The position numbers and the translations under genes were made by a program. Shown piece after piece: positions 12,284-20,800 of a DNA stretch of 33,599 nucleotides. Numbering within the stretch: position 1 is the stretch's first letter; each line of letters begins with the position of its first letter. The notes beneath the pieces were generated by a model. That model searched no databases and had not been told where the DNA came from. It worked only from the letters and a program-made list of their open reading frames with translations. Origin of the DNA: Methanobacteriota archaeon (lineage in GTDB: Archaea; Thermoplasmatota; DTKX01; VGTL01); NCBI GenBank assembly GCA_016874675.1, contig VGTL01000027.1:1-33599 (forward strand), in the 5' to 3' direction.

Positions 12284-15200
12284 TTATACCAGTTTCGTCT
12301 GGCAGTTGGGGCAAATCTTCCAGCGCGGCTGGACGTCGCGGCCGCAGCCCGGGCACTTGGACGGTCGCAATGTCACCGCCCCGCCCGCCGCGGACGGCGC
12401 CTCGGTGCGGCCGGCCTCCCCGACCTTGAGCGACGGGCCCAGGACCGGGCCCTGGGCGACCTTGGGGGCGGCGGGCCTGACGACCGGCCTGGGCGCGGGC
12501 GCGGCCGGCTCGTCCCCGATTCTCATCGCGGGCCCGAGGACGGGTCCCGACGGCCGGGTGGCCCGGGCCTCATCCTCGACGTCGATGGCCTTCTTCTTGC
12601 CGGTCGCGAACGCCGAGGCCTCCTCGAAGCGCTCCTTGGTGGTGCGCGCCTCGTCCTCCGCCTCGGTGGCGTTCTCTATGGCGTCGGCGAAGTTGCCGGC
12701 CGAGAAGGCCTCCTCGGCGGCCTTGAGGAGCTCCTGGGGGTGCTCGATGTCCAGCGCCATCTCGCCGGATTCGGCGATGGCGGCCCGGGCGCCGGCGATG
12801 GAGTCCTTGGCGTTGCACTCCAGGCAGAGCAGCCCCTCCTCCTCGGTGGTCTTGCCGCAGCGCGGACAGGTGAACCGCCGCTTCGTCGGGGAGGCCGCCT
12901 CGGAGGCGGCCTCGTAGAGGGCGGCGGACCGGCCCGAAAGATCGGCGGCGTAGAGGTCCTGGGCCTGGGCGGCCTGGGCGGCCTGGGCGGCGGACGCGGC
13001 CTGCAGGTCGGCGGGGGTGACGGTCCCCGGGACCGACTGGGCCTCCATCTCCTGCTTCCTCCGTCTGGCCGAAACGTCGAGCCGCTTCTTCACCAGGGAC
13101 ACGACCACGCCCAGCGCGATGAACGCGCCGATGATCCCCGCCACTATGGGGCCGATGTTGATTTCCTCCCTCGTCCGGATGCTTATGGAGAAGGTGGGAG
13201 GGAGCAGCGGCTTTTCGAGCTTCTGGTCGCAGTCCACCACATCTATTATGAGCTTGTGGTCGCCGGAGACCGAGGGCTGCCAGAAGATCTCGGTCGTGCC
13301 GGTGCGGGCCACGTCCACGCGGTCGATGGAGCCGCTGGCGACGGGCGTGCCCCTTATCCTGTCGATGTAGACCTGGAAGCCGACATTCGTCGCGTTCACC
13401 TTGCCGGTGTTCTTGATGGTGACGGTCAATGAGGTGGTGTCACCCTGGCGCGGGTTTTTGGGATTGGCGACGACCCGGCTGGCGACGAGGTAGGCCGCCG
13501 GCTCCTCCACCACGTTGAAGCGGACGAAGGACACTGCCTCCTTGCCGCCGACGTCGTTTCGCACCTTGAGCTGGATGGTCACGTTGCCCAGCGTCGCGGG
13601 CGTGTACTGCAGCCGGCTCCCGTACCCCAGCAGCCGTCCGCTGCCCGTGTCCGTCCAGGTGTAGTTGAACACCGTCCCGTCGAGGTCGTAGTTGGACCGC
13701 CCGACGAGGGTGTAGGTGCGGTCCTTGAAGAGCTCGCCTCCGTTTATCGGGAAATCGATGATCGCCACGAGGCCTATCTGGGAGTCGACCCGAAGCTCGG
13801 TCACCCGCAATACGCCGGCGGACGCCATCCGGAAGAGCACCGGGACGGTCACGGGGGCCTCGTCGGGCCCGGCGGTGGCGTTCATGTGGGCCGAGAGCAC
13901 CGGGGTCATGTCGAGGAGGGCGTTGTAGGAGTAGTTCAGGAAAAGGTTGGCGAAATGGAGCTGGCCGGTGTACCTGTTGGAGATGGAGAGCCTCAGCATC
14001 ACCATCGGGTTCCCCCAGACGTCCGGCGCCGCGGTGGCGCCGTCGACGGCGGTCTGGATGGCCGACACGATGTCCGGCCCGGTGATCGTCTCGCTGAACG
14101 GGCCCTGGTTGTTCCTCCAGATGTCCATCCGGGGGCCGTTGGTCACCACCACGTCGACGAACCCGAGCCTCACCAGTGGCGCGGCGGCGACGCTCTTCGA
14201 GGACTGGCCGGCCGAGAATATCTTGTAGAGGTTGTTTGTGGAATAGGCCCCCTGCCCGTCGTTGACGGCGAGGTAGACCTGGCCGTTGTTGCTCATGCCC
14301 AGCGCCACGATGTCCGGCCAGTCGTCCCCGTTGACGTCCCTCACGACGGCGGTCTTCAGGCTGTTGGGGGCTATTTCGCAGGCGAGATAGGGGATGTGCC
14401 CGGGCTCGGTGTCGAAGTCGCCCGGGTTGAAGCCCTGCGCGTTGCCCAGGTTGATGCAGATCCGTATGTTCCCGTCGCTGGAGGCGCCCACCAGGTCGAA
14501 GTCGCCGTCCTTGTCGATGTCCACCGCGTCGACGGAGTTGATGTCGCGGTAGGCCCCGGTCACGACCGGGACCGCCAGGTCGAAGTCGCGGCTTCCCAGG
14601 CTCGGCGCGACGTAGAACTTGCGGTCGGAGTTGGCGCCGACCAGGTCGAGGAAGCCGTCGAGGTTGATGTCCTCGACGCAGACATCGTTCATCTGGCCCG
14701 TCCCGGCGAAGATCACCTTGAACGGGTCGGAGCCGGGACCGCCGGAGGTGTCGAACTGCGCCCCGCCCTGGTTGTAGAACACGTAGAACCGGCCGTTGAG
14801 GTTCCCCCCCACGATGTCGTTGACGCCGTCGCCGTCGATGTCCGTTATCGCCAGGCTCGCCATGCGGCTGGAGACGCCCGATTCTATGCGGGAGGCGCCC
14901 CCGAAGAGCCCGTAGCCGCCCTGGTTGAGCAGAAAGTATATGTTCCCGTCGGCGCAGGCCACCGCAAGGTCCTTGCCCGGGCCGTCGTCGAGGTCCCCGG
15001 CGGCTATCATCAGCATGTCCTTCTGCAGGGCCTCCACCTGGCAGTCGATGACCGTGGCGGGCCCGAAGACGCCGTTGATGCTGCGGCTGACGTAGACCTT
15101 CCCGTTGGCGCCGCATCCGATGAGGTCGAGGTACGGGTCGCCGTTGATGTCGGCGTAGGTGACGTAATTTAGCAGCTCCTTCGTGGTGGAGGTCTGGTTG

Positions 15201-15739
15201 AAGGAGAACGAGAGGCTGTCCTTGGTCCACACCTCCCGTTCGCCGACGGTCATCCTGTAGGCGAACTTGGTGCTCTGGGAGTTGTTCACCGTGAGCGAGA
15301 AGTCGTTGATGGTGCTCCGGGGGAGCCGGATGTCCAGGTTCTTAGTGAGCCCGGACGCCTCCCACCGAAGGTCCATCTCGGTGGTGTTGGCGGCGAGGTT
15401 CGACTGGAGCCCCAGGGTGCCCGGGAACGCCCAGTCGGTCGTGCCGTCGGCCAAAAAGTCCACGGAGGTGTCGTAGGGCCAGTGAATCGTCTGGTACTCG
15501 GTGCCCGGGTCCATCACGTACGGCTGGCCCAGCACGCGCATCGTGGCCGAGCGCACCTCGGAGTTGCGCGGCACCGAGTAGTTGTAGGTCCACTCCCCGC
15601 CCGTCATGAGCTCCGACGTGACCGTTATGGCCTCCGAGCCGTCGGACCACTTGGTCCGGACCTCGGCGTATCCGGCCAGGGGGAGTGCCAGAAGGGCCAG
15701 AGCCAGGAACACCGAAGCAGCGTGATTGAGCCGTCTCAT
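12284..15739 (-). CDS. Exported FG-GAP/PKD/CARDB protein with membrane anchor and cytosolic zinc ribbons
   Basis: From the ATG at 15737-15739 the product is 1,151 aa. It has a signal peptide (about 1-24, ending LALPLAGYAEV). About six FG-GAP/VCBS-type repeats follow at about 190-490, with calcium-loop motifs such as DINGDPYLDLIG, DIDGDGVNDIVGG and DINLDGFLDLVG. A PKD-like domain (about 680-745), a CARDB-like domain (about 760-850) and one membrane helix (about 862-885, IVAGIIGAFIALGVVVSLV then basic KKRLD) come next. The cytosolic part has a CPRC..CLEC zinc ribbon (about 957-976), an AEEAFSAGNFADAIENA helical hairpin and a final CPGC..CPNC ribbon. GAGGTG (15747-15752) and a TATA box fix this start. 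The frame stays open to 16744, but that is fortuitous. A surface receptor or adhesion role is inferred. Confidence 0.88.
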   Translation of the reverse strand: MRRLNHAASVFLALALLALPLAGYAEVRTKWSDGSEAITVTSELMTGGEWTYNYSVPRNSEVRSATMRVLGQPYVMDPGTEYQTIHWPYDTSVDFLADGTTDWAFPGTLGLQSNLAANTTEMDLRWEASGLTKNLDIRLPRSTINDFSLTVNNSQSTKFAYRMTVGEREVWTKDSLSFSFNQTSTTKELLNYVTYADINGDPYLDLIGCGANGKVYVSRSINGVFGPATVIDCQVEALQKDMLMIAAGDLDDGPGKDLAVACADGNIYFLLNQGGYGLFGGASRIESGVSSRMASLAITDIDGDGVNDIVGGNLNGRFYVFYNQGGAQFDTSGGPGSDPFKVIFAGTGQMNDVCVEDINLDGFLDLVGANSDRKFYVAPSLGSRDFDLAVPVVTGAYRDINSVDAVDIDKDGDFDLVGASSDGNIRICINLGNAQGFNPGDFDTEPGHIPYLACEIAPNSLKTAVVRDVNGDDWPDIVALGMSNNGQVYLAVNDGQGAYSTNNLYKIFSAGQSSKSVAAAPLVRLGFVDVVVTNGPRMDIWRNNQGPFSETITGPDIVSAIQTAVDGATAAPDVWGNPMVMLRLSISNRYTGQLHFANLFLNYSYNALLDMTPVLSAHMNATAGPDEAPVTVPVLFRMASAGVLRVTELRVDSQIGLVAIIDFPINGGELFKDRTYTLVGRSNYDLDGTVFNYTWTDTGSGRLLGYGSRLQYTPATLGNVTIQLKVRNDVGGKEAVSFVRFNVVEEPAAYLVASRVVANPKNPRQGDTTSLTVTIKNTGKVNATNVGFQVYIDRIRGTPVASGSIDRVDVARTGTTEIFWQPSVSGDHKLIIDVVDCDQKLEKPLLPPTFSISIRTREEINIGPIVAGIIGAFIALGVVVSLVKKRLDVSARRRKQEMEAQSVPGTVTPADLQAASAAQAAQAAQAQDLYAADLSGRSAALYEAASEAASPTKRRFTCPRCGKTTEEEGLLCLECNAKDSIAGARAAIAESGEMALDIEHPQELLKAAEEAFSAGNFADAIENATEAEDEARTTKERFEEASAFATGKKKAIDVEDEARATRPSGPVLGPAMRIGDEPAAPAPRPVVRPAAPKVAQGPVLGPSLKVGEAGRTEAPSAAGGAVTLRPSKCPGCGRDVQPRWKICPNCQTKLV

Positions 15740-15785
15740 CAGTCCACACCTCGGGACAATGCCTGTACGACCAAAAACGGACGTT

Positions 15786-15793
15786 CTTATATA
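15786..15793 (-). promoter_or_regulatory. TATA box of the FG-GAP gene
   Basis: Minus-strand TATATAAG predicts a start near 15763, giving a roughly 24-base leader that contains the GAGGTG ribosome site seven bases before the ATG. Confidence 0.7.
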
Positions 15794-15827
15794 TGTATTT
15801 CGGTTTGCGCGATGGTTTGAATAATAG

Positions 15828-15917
15828 AAGGGGCAGGGCGCAAGGCGCAGGGCGCAAGGGGCGAAGGCCCAGGGCGCAGGGACAATGCGCCTCGCACCCT
15901 GCGCCTTGCGCCTTCGC
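15828..15917. repeat. Inverted repeat array, GCGCAAGG type
   Basis: A purine arm (15828-15881, units GGCGCAGG and GCGCAAGG) is followed by a pyrimidine arm (15887-15917, CCTGCGCCTTGCGCC). The two could pair as an imperfect hairpin. It lies between the divergent promoters of the FG-GAP and phosphorylase genes. Confidence 0.85.
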
Positions 15918-15982
15918 CGGCACCAATTGGCACCCAAAGGATAATATTGCATCGATGGCGATACCAGAGGCAAGGCGTCAGG

Positions 15983-16747
15983 ATGATAGGCATCATCGGC
16001 GGTTCCGGGCTTTACGAGTCGTTTCGGGACATGTCCGACCGGAAGACGGACATCATGCACACGCCGCACGGGGTCATCGACTACACCACCGGGAGCTGGA
16101 TGGGGGAGAGGATCGCCTTCATTCCCAGGCACGGGCCGGAGCACGACCTGCCCCCGCACCGCGTCCGGTTCAAGGCCAACATATGGGCGCTCCGGGAGCT
16201 CGGGGTGAGGAGGCTCGTGGGCACCTGCGCCGTGGGCACGCTCAACCAGAAGATTCCGCCCGGAAGGATCACGGTCCCGGACCAGCTCATCGACCTCACG
16301 AAGGAGACGCGCTCGTTCTTCAACGGCCGCCGCGAGGGCGTCAGGCACGTCGACATGACCGAGCCGTTCTGCCCGGCGCTGCGCGAGGTCGTCCGCGAGG
16401 TGTCCGTGGAGACCGGGCCGAGCGTGCATATCGGGGGGACCTACGCCTGCTTCTCGGGCCCCACTTTCGAGACGGCGGCCGAGATCCGCATGGTGAAGGT
16501 GCTGGGCGGGGACCTCGTGGGCATGACGCTGGCGCCGGAGGCCAAGCTGGCCCGGGAGGCGGGCATCTGCTACCTCCCCGTCTGCATGCCGGTGAACTGG
16601 GCCGCCGGACTCACGCGGGAGCTTCTTTCGCACAAGCAGACCCTGGAGCAGGTGGGGCAGATGAAGGGCGAGCTCGTCAACCTGATACGATGGTCCCTGG
16701 GCCGGTTCCCGAAGGAGCGCGACTGCCCCTGCGCCCGCGAGCACTAG
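15983..16747 (+). CDS. MTAP-family nucleoside phosphorylase, probably a 6-oxopurine/MTI type
   Basis: This 254-aa protein has the MTA phosphorylase family hallmarks: IGIIGGSGLY at the N-terminus, phosphate-binding IPRHG near 47-51, GTCAVGTLNQKIPPG and GGTYACFSGPTFET near 151-164. The reaction is phosphorolysis of a methylthio-nucleoside to free base and methylthioribose-1-phosphate in methionine salvage. The base-specificity segment reads PVNWAAGL, with Asn205 where adenine-specific MTAP has Asp; family knowledge links Asn here to 6-oxopurines such as methylthioinosine. The ATG at 15983 begins the conserved IGG strand; upstream in-frame TTG adds an unconserved tail. The endonuclease-like gene follows after 8 bases. 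Confidence 0.88.
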   Translation: MIGIIGGSGLYESFRDMSDRKTDIMHTPHGVIDYTTGSWMGERIAFIPRHGPEHDLPPHRVRFKANIWALRELGVRRLVGTCAVGTLNQKIPPGRITVPDQLIDLTKETRSFFNGRREGVRHVDMTEPFCPALREVVREVSVETGPSVHIGGTYACFSGPTFETAAEIRMVKVLGGDLVGMTLAPEAKLAREAGICYLPVCMPVNWAAGLTRELLSHKQTLEQVGQMKGELVNLIRWSLGRFPKERDCPCAREH

Positions 16748-16755
16748 GTGGCGCC

Positions 16756-17598
16756 ATGCTCCGTTTCGGCCCTGCGGGCGTGCCGGAGGCGGCGCGCAAC
16801 GCCGAGGAAGGGGTCCGCCTGGTCTCGGAGATGGGACTGCAGGCGATGGAGGTGGAGTTCGTCCGCGGGGTCCGGATGGGGGCCGGGGAGGCCAGGAGGG
16901 TCGGCCGGGCGGCCGCGGAGCTGGGCGTCCGGCTCTCGGCCCACGCGCCCTATTTCGTCAACCTGAACTCCAAGGACGCGGGGATCATCGAGCGGAGCAG
17001 GCAGCACCTCCTGAGGACGATGGGTGCGGCGCGGGACCTGGGCGCGCCCATCGTCGTCGTGCACGCCGGATTCTACTCCGGGATGGCGCCCGATGAGGCC
17101 ACGGAGGTCATCGCCCGGGGCGTCTCCGAGGTCCGGGAGGCCGCCGACGGGGAGGGGTGCTCCGGGGTGGTCCTGGGCCTCGAGACCATGGGCAAGAAGG
17201 GCAGCTGGGGAACGTTCGGGGAGATGCGGCAGGTGTGCTCTCGCGTCGGGAACGTCCAGCCCGTGGTCGATTTCTCCCACATCCACGCTCGCGGCCGGGG
17301 AAGCCTCCGGACGCGGGAGGACTTCGCCTCGGTGCTCGCCGCGTTCGAGGCGTTCGACGCGCCCTTCCTGCACGGCCACTTCACCGGCGTGGAGTGGGGC
17401 CCAAGCGGCGAGCGAAGGCACCTGGAGGTCTCCTCCGCCTCCCCCGACTTCTCCCTCCTTGCCCCCCTGCTGCTGGAAAAGGAATATGACATCACCCTCA
17501 TCTGCGAGAGCCCGGCGCCCGACCGGGACGCGCTGCTCATGCAGGATACCGTTGAAAAATCAAGGCCCAAGGCGCGGGGCGCAGGGCGCAAGGCTTGA
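16756..17598 (+). CDS. Endonuclease IV/xylose-isomerase-like TIM barrel protein
   Basis: This 280-aa protein resembles AP endonuclease family 2. SAHAPYFVNLNS is the Nfo HAPY loop; VVVHAGFYSG, LGLETMGKKGSWG, VVDFSHIHARGRG, FLHGHFTG and ICESPAPDRDA supply the His, Glu and Asp residues expected to hold metals. In canonical Nfo these are zinc ligands cutting DNA 5' to abasic sites, so a DNA-repair nuclease is likely, though a sugar-phosphate isomerase of the same fold cannot be excluded. The ATG is 8 bases after the phosphorylase stop, so it is probably cotranscribed. The last dozen residues (SRPKARGAGRKA) are translated from the start of the intergenic repeat array, which seems to have replaced the original C-terminus. 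Confidence 0.8.
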   Translation: MLRFGPAGVPEAARNAEEGVRLVSEMGLQAMEVEFVRGVRMGAGEARRVGRAAAELGVRLSAHAPYFVNLNSKDAGIIERSRQHLLRTMGAARDLGAPIVVVHAGFYSGMAPDEATEVIARGVSEVREAADGEGCSGVVLGLETMGKKGSWGTFGEMRQVCSRVGNVQPVVDFSHIHARGRGSLRTREDFASVLAAFEAFDAPFLHGHFTGVEWGPSGERRHLEVSSASPDFSLLAPLLLEKEYDITLICESPAPDRDALLMQDTVEKSRPKARGAGRKA

Positions 17599-17717
17599 GG
17601 CGCAGGGGGTAGGGCGCGAGGGTCAAGGGTGAAGGGGGGAAGCGCCATCCCCGCCGCCCTTGCCCCTTGCCCCTTGCTGCCTTGTTGCCTTGCTGCCTTG
17701 CTGCCTTCGCCCCTTCC
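17562..17717. repeat. Inverted repeat array of mixed GCGCAAGG and CTTGCTGCC type
   Basis: A purine arm (17562-17641) including GCGCAAGGCTTGAGGCGCA, identical over 19 bases to part of the array at 27813, is followed by a pyrimidine arm (17648-17717) of CCCTTGCC, CTTGCTGCC and CTTGTTGCC units. The array covers the last codons of the TIM barrel gene and most of the gap before the coiled-coil gene. Confidence 0.85.
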
Positions 17718-17788
17718 AACGATAGCGCCACCCCGCCCCGCCCTGCGTGGAAAGGGGGCGGGACTATGTCGGTTTCGAGAGACAAAGA

Positions 17789-17796
17789 TTATATGA
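17789..17796 (+). promoter_or_regulatory. TATA box of the giant coiled-coil gene
   Basis: TTATATGA predicts a start near 17819, giving a leader of about 28 bases with GGAGG at 17836-17840, seven bases before the GTG at 17848. Confidence 0.55.
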
Positions 17797-17847
17797 GTTT
17801 AGTTGGGTACATCATTAAGCTACCTGGCTAGACACGGAGGACGACCG

Positions 17848-20800
17848 GTGCCGCCCGACGAGAGGAAGGACCCAAAAAAGCAGGAGCCGGCGCCCGACCC
17901 CGACGAGCTGGGGCAATTCATGCCGCTTTTCGAAAACCTCCTGACCGGAAGCAGCCCTCCCTCGACGCAGGACCTGGAGGCGGTCCAGAAGTACTTCATC
18001 GAACGGCAAAAGAGGGCCCCGGCGCCCGCCCGCCACGAGGCCCCTTCCCGGCCGGCGCCGCCGGTCAGACCGGAGGCCCCCGCCCGCCCCGAGCTGCCTC
18101 CCCCGCCGCCCGGCATGGAGCCCAGGGTGCGGGCCCCGACCAGGGACGCCCAGCTGCTCGTGGACCTGGAGCTCAAGCTCCGCAAGACCGAGTCGGAGCT
18201 CGCCGCCCGCGAGGAGCGCATAGTCGCGAGGGAGAAGGAGCTCCGGGCCGAGGAGCTCAAGCTCGAGGAGACGGGCGAGGTGGTCGCCCGCAAGCTGGAG
18301 CTCGAATCGCGCAACCTCGACGAGAAGACCCTCCGCGAGTGGAGGGACTGGCTGGGGGCCCGCTCCCGGGACGCCGCCGCCGAGCTCGCCCGCGTCCGGG
18401 CGGAGAAGCTCGAGCTAGAGGACTCGGCCAAGTGGCTGGAGAGGCGCTCGGCCGAGATCGGCGCCCGGGAGAGGCAGCTCGACGAGAGCTGGAAGTCGGT
18501 GCGCCAGGAGCGCTCCCTCTTCGAAAGCCGGATGCAGGAGGTCCAGCGGGCCGAGCGGGCCCTGGCCGAGGAGCGCCGGACGGTAGACGAGCTCAAAAAG
18601 GAGCTCGAGCGCGACGCCGAGAAGAGCCTGGCCGCCGACAACCGCATGGAGGAGCTGCGCAAGCGGCTGGCGGCCGAGGCCACGGCCCTCAAGGAGCGCG
18701 ACAAGGAGCTTACCCAGAGGGCGACCGCCCTCGCCCAGGCCATCCGCAAGCTCCGCACGGACCGCGACGCCACCGACGAGGACCGAAAGTCGCTGGACGA
18801 GAAGCTCCGGCAGGGGGCCGAGAAGGAGGCGGAGCTCGCCGCCCGCGAGCGCGAGCTCCTGCCGCTCATGGAGGAGGCGGCGCGCTGGCGCTCCGACAAG
18901 GACCAGAAGGAGCGCGAGCTCAACGAGTGGCAGAGGACCATCGAGACCAGGGACCTCCAGCTCAAGTCGCGGGAGGAGGAGCTGGGCTGGATGAAGGCCA
19001 AGCTCATCCTCGACGAGGAGAGGGTGAGGAACCAGGAGGAGGAGTCCGCCGAGAAGGTCCGGAAGGCGCAGGAGGCCGTGAAGCAGGCCCGGGCGCTGGA
19101 GGACGAGGTGCGGCGGAGGGCCTCCGAGGCGGATTTGCGCCAGAAGGACCTCGACGACCGCAAGCAGACGCTGGACGCGCGCTCCGCCGAGCTCGACGCC
19201 AGGGACTCCGACCTGGACACCTGGAACAAGGAGCTCGAGGAGATGCGCAACGGCTTCGAGGCCGAGGCGGCGCGCCAGCTGGCCCGGCACGAGGAGCTGG
19301 AGCGGAGGGCCGGCGAGCTCGACGACCGGGCCCGGGCGCTCGAGAGGGAGGCCGCCTCCCAGGCCGAGCAGAAGGCCAGGCTCCAGGTCATCGTCGCCAA
19401 GGCCAAGGAGAAGGAGCAGGCCCTCGAGGCGCGGGAGGGCGAGATGATCGCCAGGGAGAGGGAGGCCGCGGTCAACGCCGCCGCCCGCGAGACCCTCCTC
19501 GGCGAGAAGGCGTCCTCCATCACCGGAAGGGAGAACGACCTCAAGGTCCGGGACGAGAGGCTCGACCGCCGCTCCGAGGAGCTGGACGCCCGCTCCGGGG
19601 CCCTGGACGGCCGGGAGGGCGAGCTTGCCCGGTTCCGAACGGAGCTGGATTCGGCCCGGGCCCTCCTGGAAAAGGAGGTCGCCGGCCAGGAGCAGGCGAA
19701 ACAGGAGCTGCAGTCCGCCCGCCGGGAGCTCGACGGGAGGGCCCGGGCGCTGGATGACCGGGAGCGCCAGCAGGATCTGGCGAGGGCCAGCCTCGACGAG
19801 GCGCTGGGGCTGCTCAAGCAGCGCGAGGACGCCACGACCGTCCGGGAGGCGGCCCTCGCCTCCCACGAGCGGGAGATGGCCCGCGCCGCGCAGGAGCGGG
19901 ACGCGGCCCTGGGGGCCCGCGAGGCCGCCCTTGTCGCGGCCCAGGCCGCGCTCGAGGGGCAGGCGCAGGAGCTCGAGACGCTCAACACGGACCTGCAGAC
20001 CCTGCAGGGCGAGCTGGTCGAGCGCACCTCCGAGATGGAGAGGACCCGAGCCGAGCTCAACACCCTGGAGAAGGCCCAGAACCAGAGGGAGGACGCCCTC
20101 GCCGAGATCACCGTCGACCAGGACAAGCAGAAGACCAAGCTCGAGGCCCTCACCGTGAAGCTGCGCGAGCGCGAGGAGCTCGTGATGAGGCAGGAGGGCG
20201 AGCTTCTAAAGAAGGAGGAGGCCGCCCGCGCCCGGGAGAGCGAGATCGCAGCCGGCGCGGAGGCTTTCAACAAGGTCGTGGAGGACCGCGAGGGGGCGCT
20301 GGGTAAGAGGGAGGCCGAGGCGACCCACAAGGCCGCCGAGCTGGACACCATCCAGGCGGACCTCTCCACCCTCCAGCAGAGCCTGGAGGACCGGGCCTCC
20401 GGCCTGGACGGACGCACCCGCGAGCTCCAGCAGCGGGAGGCCGAACTGGAGGGCGAGCGGGCCAGGCAGGAGGAGGCGAGGGGCAAGCTGGGCGCCGCCG
20501 TGGGCAGGCTCAAGGAGCGCGGGGAGGCGGCGGCCGCGGCCGAAGCGGCGCTCAGGGAGAGGGAGGCGGCGGCGGCCGCGGCCGAAGCGGCGCTCAGGGA
20601 GAGGGAGGCGGCGGCCGCCGCTGCCGAGGCGTCCCTCAGGGAGAGGGGCGAGGCGCTCTCGGCGCAGGAGGCCGAGGCCGCCGCCGTGACGGAGCGGAGG
20701 ACCCGGGCGGCGGACGAGCGCGAGGAGCGCCTGGCGGCCCGCGAGATGGCCCTGGGGCGCAATGAGGCGGAGTTCCGGGCCAGGGGCGAGGCCGCAGCAA

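Noticed and set aside
15740-16744. N-terminal extension of the FG-GAP gene up to 16744
   Set aside because: The extension is antisense to the MTAP-family gene and crosses a repeat array. The signal peptide, GAGGTG site and TATA box place the start at 15739.
15793-16755. Fusion of an upstream frame to the TIM barrel gene
   Set aside because: This stretch is the wrong frame of the MTAP-family gene plus repeat array; the conserved protein begins at the ATG at 16756.
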